A stretch of 64,000 nt of DNA from Calliphora vicina (Eukaryota; Arthropoda; Insecta; Diptera; Calliphoridae). Of this stretch, positions 57,990-64,000 are shown one piece after another (position 1 is the first letter of the stretch; every line of letters begins with the position of its first letter). The stretch spans positions 28,311,857-28,375,856 of the forward strand of contig NC_088781.1 in the NCBI RefSeq assembly GCF_958450345.1. Reading direction: 5' to 3'. The notes beneath the pieces are model-generated. The model was not told the origin of the DNA. It worked only from the letters and a program-made list of their open reading frames with translations, and did not search any database. A program made the position numbers and the translations under genes.

Positions 57990-59710
57990 ATTCTTTATGA
58001 CCACATAATTCACTAATTGTTGAGAAGTACTTAGACTATTGAAGCATTAATAAATTTTTGTTATATTTTCTAAATAAGTGTCCCACTAGAGTGATATAAA
58101 AAACATACATACAAAGAATGATTTCTCTATTTGTTGAACTTTTTGTTATAAGTACAAACATAAATATAACTAACTATCTTAGAAAACATGTACTTCCCCC
58201 TTCCTACACAAGTATTCATTAATGCCATATTTTAGTTGACTAAAACACATTATGTTTCAATTTAAACAACAGCTAGAAAAAAAATTCCAGCAAAATTATT
58301 TCAATGAAAACAGATTAAAAGCCATCCTTTGGGTGTGTTTTTATGTTTTTTTTTCACTTCACAAATATTTTTCTTTTTTTTTTTTGCACACACAGAGGGG
58401 TTTTTTGTAATCTGTGTGAATTTATGTTTATTATTGCTTATCATGCTTGTTAAGAGCCTGTAAAAAAGAAAATTACACAGAAAAAAAGAAACATAAAGGC
58501 AAAGAATGAAAGAAAGCAGCGCAAATTTATGTCATAAAAATATAATAAAAAAATTTTAACAAATTAAAAACTCCCCTAGGATTTTGACAGCTGAATACAG
58601 CCTCTGCCACATAAAGTCACACATACAAACAAAAACACACAATCATAGCCAAACGCATACATATGTAGCTTTCTTGCTACAGATACAAATACGTGATGCG
58701 TAAGACACATACTCGTGGCAAATATTCCTTGATATGGTTATGATCTGAGCGTAGCTGAACCGAAACGAACCAAACCAAACAGTAGAGCCATATCTTTTAA
58801 TTCAATTATTTAATTTTAACGAAATAATTTAAGCATTAACTACAAGTGCAAAAACAAATTGTGCGGCGCCTTTGTTTTATGGTTAATAAAGCAATATTAT
58901 TTTATTTAATTCTTGTATAGACATGCCCTGCCATGCCACGCCGTGCATAGGCAAGAAAAACATCCCACAGACTTAAGTCATTCTTATTATAGTTATTTCC
59001 TTGTTTTCTTTTTGAGAAAATTACTTTATTTTCTCTGTTATCTGTTGGATTTTTGGGTGAAAAATTAAAAATTATTTTAACACTTGCTGTTAAAGAAATT
59101 GTTTTATTTAAAACTGACTGCTCTTACTCTTGCTGTTATTTATTAATTTAGTTTAATAACTGTTTTCACACTTTTGTTTTAGCTGTGATACAAAGTAAAA
59201 TGAATACGACAAACATTATCAAAAACTAGTTAACAAATGACATTACTGAATAACGTACATTGTAATATCTACTGCATTACATTACCTGTAAGTAGTATAG
59301 TAATGACCGGTTTCTAAGTTGATATGTGTACCGTTACTTAGCAACAATATCTGTCACATATTTACGGAGTGTATGACAAATCAAATTTCATTTACGTTTT
59401 CATAGAATTTACTGTGTTATATCACAGAGCTGAGCATGATTGATTACAGCAGGTCGGAATAGTTATTTTCAGTAGCCTTCAGTGGCAATTATTAATGAGA
59501 ACTTGTAACATGAGGACAACGTCAAAAGGTCGTCTCTATTGCTGACCTTATTACACTAAGCATTCCAAAAGCTTGGGGTGCCTTTTTAACCCACTATAAT
59601 ATGTCAACTCAAGATCGTTCATGTTTGTCTGTGGTTCTTCACATAATAGCAGGATAATACATCATCCAGTTCGATTCCGTTGTTGTAAAGAAGGGTGTTG
59701 TTTGGAGTGT
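57990..59710. other. No gene seen; AT-rich noncoding DNA
   Basis: CATACATA and ACACAC microsatellites, no recognised element. If the candidate exon is real, 57987-58080 would be its 3' UTR. Confidence 0.45.
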
Positions 59711-60885
59711 GTATATGGAGTTGTTTTGATTCATCACCAGCAGTTGAAAAAGTAAAGGTAGTCAAACAAATTTGATCTGCATAGTCAAGATGTTCAAAAT
59801 AAATCTGGCATTTCTAAAAGGCTGGACCGATCAGGATAATATTTGACATGTGTTATGACATTCAATTAATCGGGTTTCTGGTTTAATCGGTTAATCGAGC
59901 AAATAATTAATCGAGGTTTAGATGTATTCAGTTAATAATCGGTTAATTTAAAATTATTCGATTAACCGAATAATTTCTATTTTAATTTTAAATTAAAAAT
60001 ACAACTACGAATTTTGTGTACTCGAAACGACTTTTTTTGAATTATGACGTTGTTTCAGCAAATGAGCGATGTTTGATTTTTTTTATGGTTTTAGTGAGAT
60101 CTTCTGAAATAATCTTTTACAAAAAGAATATATTTTAAACGATTTTTTTCTTTAGATTCAATAAAACTTTTCTTGGGAAAAAACGCTCTCGCTGATTGTA
60201 TATGTTGGAGAAATCAAAAGCATGATAAAGAATATTCCTTTTTGGATTGTTTTAGATTTTGGTTAATTTAATAGTTTCGTTTAGTTATGATAAAACTAAT
60301 TTCAAAAAAAAAGTTTCATCTATACATGTAAATACAAACAAAATTTCAAATACATGTGAGTTAAATATGCCAGTTGTTATACATACTCACTAATCATGTT
60401 TATTGGATGTTCAAAAAATATCTAATTTTAATTTGAAATTTGTATTTGAATTGAAACGGAAAAATAAATACAAAAAATTTTTTAAAGTTCAAAAAAAAAG
60501 GAACTTCGGTTAATCGGTTAATCGACACAAATTAATCGGTTTATTTGTTATTTGAAAATCGACAATTTCAAATTATTCGAACAGTTAACCGTCCAAAATT
60601 AATCGGTTAACCGATTAACTGTTAATCGATTGAATACCCTAGTATATGGAGTTGTTTTGATTGAACACCAACAGTTCAAACAGGAAAGGTAAACAAACAA
60701 ATTTGATTAGTCAAGGTCTTGAAGTCTTTTCTGAAGTCACCAGTTATCATCCTCCTCTGCATTGCAGCCTGTTTCATGATAATGCCTTACACAATGCACA
60801 GTGGAGCAGAATCAATTTTTTTTTAAAATAAATCTGTCATTTCTAAACAGCTGGTCCGAACGGGATTATATTTGACATGAGCGTA
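59711..60885 (+). repeat. Direct repeat pair around a hAT-like MITE
   Basis: 59711-59853 (GTATATGGAGTTGTTTTGAT, 'ggtagtcaaacaaatttgat', 'aaataaatctggcatttct', 'ataatatttgacatg') recurs at 60642-60885 with an extra segment of roughly 110 bp in the middle. The MITE fills the whole space between the two copies. Confidence 0.8.
59854..60641. mobile_element. hAT-like MITE, copy 2 (788 bp)
   Basis: Homologous throughout to 8985-9939: ATTCAATTAATCGGGTTTCT near the left, CGATTGAATACCCTA at the right, and the same 'tctcgctgattgtatatg' interior. It is about 170 bp shorter because of an internal deletion near 60010-60060. The left end is degraded (TATGACATTC instead of TAGGGTATTC) and no 8-bp duplication is visible. 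Confidence 0.82.
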
Positions 60886-61608
60886 GACAAGAAGTATTTA
60901 AGTTATTAAATTGGACCCTACATATCTTCAGGGGCGTCGCTATAAGGGCTCAAAGTAGGGTACCTTCGACATGTAAAGTTTTCAAACACATTCCATTTTC
61001 TTGCTTTCCATCCGATTTCAAAGATTTTTTATATTTTTGGAAAGCGTGTGATACTTATCTCTTACAATTTCCAAGTTATAGGCATTTAAAAAGTGAAATT
61101 TTAAAATTTTGCCATACCTTGGTTCACTTTCTTAAAAAAAAATATAGGTCGTATTTTTGAATCGAATAGACTCGAATTTTTTTGTTAGTTAGACAACTAA
61201 ATTAAAGATTTCAGAGCAATATCGATTATGGATCCAAAAATAAACCATTTTCAATTTAAAAATTCAAAAAATAGCAAATGTTTGCTGTTTTTTGGGCGAA
61301 AAGGTGACTTAACTCCGTTTTTATTAAAAAAAAAAAAATTCTTTACGAATATATAACAATTTTCTGTTTTCTGTAAGGTATCTTTACGGAGAACATTTTG
61401 ATATAAAAAACGTGTACTACTTTTCAAATATGTCGCCCCCACGTCCTTCGGGATCTGACATATTTTTTATAAAAATTTAAATTTTGGGCCACATGTTGTT
61501 CTACAATCCTAAAGGTGGGATCAGAAAACGGAAAGCAGCTTTGGAAACATCGATGTGTTCACTATTTATCCCCAATGTATTTTTCCAGCCCCGAAGGAAA
61601 TGTGAACC
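60886..61608. other. No gene seen; noncoding DNA
   Basis: AT-rich. 61441-61608 may be the far part of the reversed mariner remnant but I cannot align it with confidence. Confidence 0.4.
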
Positions 61609-62004
61609 CTATTGTAAAAAATACCATTCTTGGAATTTCGCTACAATTTTTAGGAATTGCGGGATTCCCTTTGACCCTTTGACAAGTTTTTTTACACTTT
61701 GTCTCTCGGCTTTAATTCGTATGTTACCCAATTTACCTGCTTTTGGATGAAATTGCTGCTTGAGTAGCTCCCAATGATGTTGGAAGCTCTTGTTGTGTTT
61801 TACAACAATCTTCATGGAGTAGTGCCACCAATCATTTGGCTTCACCAAAAACTTCTTTGGCTTCACCACTTCTGAATCGCACAAACCATCTCTCGCATAA
61901 GCTTTGGTGAGCAATCAGTGTACTTCAGCGTCACTTTTTTTCAAATTAAAGAATTAAAGCAAAACTTCCCGCATATAACGCTTTATTGGCACACAATTCG
62001 ACAT
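61609..62004 (-). pseudogene. Dead mariner transposase N-terminus, copy 5, reverse
   Basis: Minus-strand reading from the ATG at 62004: MSNCVPIKRYMREVLL, a stop, NLKKSDAEVH, LLTKAYARDGLCDSEVVKPK, then WWHYSMKIVVKHNKSFQHH and SLGATQAAIS in another frame. This is the mariner N-terminal region and the region equivalent to the copy at 46838-47100. Beyond about 61730 the alignment is doubtful. No catalytic domain. Confidence 0.75.
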
Positions 62005-62010
62005 TTTCGA

Positions 62011-62405
62011 AGCAAAAAAAGACTTGAGGTACGCTTGAAGAAATATTTAGAGAATTTTTAGTTTCATAGCAAGAAATATTTAATTAATGCCGATTGATAG
62101 TTAACACTTTAAGCTTTGTTCACATGGTTGTCAGATCTAACAGTATTGTCAGACCTAGCAATGTACTGAAATTACCTGACAATGAAAGATTGTAAGTTCA
62201 CACGGTTCCGAGACTTTTATCACAAAATCTTAAAATCCATTTCAAGACATTGAGAGGACAATAACTTTATCTGACAAAGTTATCAAGCCAAAAATGATCA
62301 TTCAAACAAAGGTGTAAGTCACAATCATTGAGCTACAGACTTCTCATTTTGTTGACATCGAAATAATTTAAAATCCTTTTGTTAAATAATGTTAAAAGCA
62401 ATAAA
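62011..62405. other. No gene seen; noncoding DNA
   Basis: Contains TTGTCAGATCTAACAGTATTGTCAGACCTAGC-type short direct repetition (TTGTCAGAYCTARCA twice near 62130-62160) but no recognised element. Confidence 0.45.
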
Positions 62406-62802
62406 TAACACTGTGTGTAATTTTTCACGTGACAAAAGACCAAAAAAAAGACCCATGTCACCCAGTTTTGCCCAAGTTTTTTATGGTCCCCTAAAGATTT
62501 GGGGACTCGGTGTAATTTTTGCAAAAAAGTGATAATTTTTTTCAGTCTCATATCTTGCAAACAGTTCGGAATTTAATTTATTCTCTGAGGCAAAGTTGTA
62601 GCCCTTGTCATAAAGAACAAAAATTGTGAAAAATTTAAAAAATTAGATTTTTTTACCTTTTTACCAAATCTTTGGGGACCCATAAAAAAAAGTACATGAC
62701 TTTGGGCAAAACTGGGAGACATGGGTCTGGTTTCTTTTTTGGTCTTTTATCATGTAGTGGTGTCCGTATATGGTTATATTTTTTCGTGTTGCACTGTGTA
62801 AG
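62406..62802. mobile_element. Foldback MITE, copy E, internally deleted
   Basis: Left ACACTGTGTGTAATTTTTC, but the following 'aaccatatacggacacc' block is deleted; then ACGTGACAAAAGACC, 'atatcttgcaaacagttcgg', 'aggcaaagttgtagccctt'. The centre is lost and the right arm retains 'gtggtgtccgtatatgg' and GTGTTGCACTGTGTA. Confidence 0.8.
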
Positions 62803-64000
62803 TAATTAAGAGTCATTAGCTTTGTATTTTCATGCATTGCTTGGAAATGGAAGTTTGATGTGGGCGTATGATTAATATTAATTTTTTTTACATAAGCTTG
62901 AATACTTAGAGGAATTTTTGGTTTTAAAGTCAGAGAAATATAATAATTACTGACAAGTGATAGCTAAAACATTATGCTAATTTCGGTTTTTATAATTAAA
63001 GCAATTTTATGAAATTGCAAGGAGATATTTTTAAAATTAAAATAAATAAATTAATATATTTAAAAACATTTTGTAAGCATTGAATGATATTATTAAAATG
63101 TTTAATTAAAATGACAATGATTAAGTAGTGAATAGAAATTTATAATGTCATTTTTATCCATTACTTGGTAATGAAATTTTTGGCAGGAGAGCGTATGATT
63201 AATATTAATTAAGAGGTATGCTTAAACAATTATTTAGAGAATTCTTACTTTTATAACTAGATAATTTTAATTAATGGCGATTTATAGCTAATATCTATAA
63301 CTAATTTCGGTTTTTTATAATTTAAGCAATTCAATGAAAATTCTAAAAGATATTTTAAATAATAGTTTCATAACTATTATTAATTTTTTTAGAAATTAAA
63401 CACAATTTTAAAATAAAGTATTAAGCGAATATACATAGTAGAATGTGTTAAAGATCTGATATAGCATTATGACAACTTGTTCATACATGAATAGCATCAG
63501 TTTTACACATTAATTTTATATATCTTCCACCTTTCATATGCAGAGAAATGCAGTGAAAAATTCTGCATTACGACTACACAATGCCAACGAGAAATGAACA
63601 ATAAATATGTCACTAACACTTGCTCCAAATATGTATGAATGTGTTCATATTGAATGTTATTTTGGCCAACACACTCGTAAAAGCCACAAAATATGTCAAT
63701 AACATAAGACCATAAAAAACCAGCTGTTTATTATATGCCAAAGAAAAATAACAAAAACAAAAAAATATTGTATGGAAAAGTTAAAATTTAAACAAATACC
63801 AAAAATTCATATTTTAAATTTAAAGTTAAACAGCTAATATTATTGCCATAAATACCAATATAAACCAAACTAAACCATTTGTTAGTAACACCTTGGGCCA
63901 AGAATTGTTAAATTTTTTTTTTTAGATGTTTGACACTTTTCTAAACACCTTTTATCTTTGTCAAATATATAAATAATAGCTAGATAACACCTACACTGAA
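62803..64000. other. No gene seen; AT-rich noncoding DNA
   Basis: Very AT-rich. Two passages resemble each other (GCGTATGATTAATATTAATT near 62861 and 63190, each followed by 'agaggaatttt/agagaattctt' and 'aatggcgattta/atagctaa'), so a worn duplication of about 330 bp is possible. No coding frame. Confidence 0.45.

Overview
The window looks like gene-poor, AT-rich nuclear DNA of a higher (schizophoran, probably calyptrate or muscoid) fly. The evidence is strong A+T bias, CATACATA, CAACAA and opa-like microsatellites, many Helentron/DINE-type repeats (TATACCC...ACTTG with GTCY microsatellites), mariner and Tc1 remnants, and no compact genes, rRNA, tRNA or bacterial signals. The species call is inference. 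I see no convincing complete host gene. The window reads as a large intron or intergenic region filled by successive transposon insertions. Only one protein-coding gene is intact: a DD37E (ITmD37E-like) transposase at 11726-12769, inside a complete element with inverted ends and a TA duplication.

Layout. 1-3.9 kb: a chimera of Helentron fragments, a dead mariner and a 3'-deleted Tc1 element. 6.4-10.3 kb: a foldback MITE, a 182-bp MITE with 8-bp TSD, a dead mariner, and a Helentron carrying a hAT-like MITE. 11.57-12.88 kb: the DD37E element. 14.0-16.9 kb: three nested elements, namely a TA-flanked MITE, inside it a 2.35-kb hAT-like perfect foldback, and inside one arm of that a small MITE. 20-21.7 kb and 29.4-30.8 kb: two arrays of one 113-bp satellite, both followed by the same Helitron-like tail. 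24.6-26.3 kb: a 35-bp satellite split by a 486-bp foldback MITE. 31.3-32.9 kb: a dead Tc1 element with long (about 220 bp) IR/DR ends. 34.9-45.4 kb: two diverged solo LTRs in opposite orientation, foldback MITEs and three Helentrons, one of them inserted inside a foldback MITE. 46.7-48.7 kb: dead mariner abutting a Helitron-like 5' end. 50.9-55.9 kb: a 5-kb inverted-repeat structure whose arms are 367-bp tandem repeats in an A-B-A-B higher-order pattern, with a Tc1 element inserted in the left arm. 56-58 kb: a Tc3-like remnant, a minus-strand Helitron-like element and a candidate terminal exon. 59.7-62.8 kb: a second hAT-like MITE between direct repeats, a reverse mariner remnant and another foldback MITE.

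The parts do not form a metabolic or regulatory pathway. What ties them together is layering: target duplications and interrupted homologies allow a relative insertion order in several places. The best candidates for something undescribed are the satellite-armed 5-kb foldback, the Helitron-tailed 113-bp satellite, the long-arm hAT foldback and the apparently intact DD37E element.
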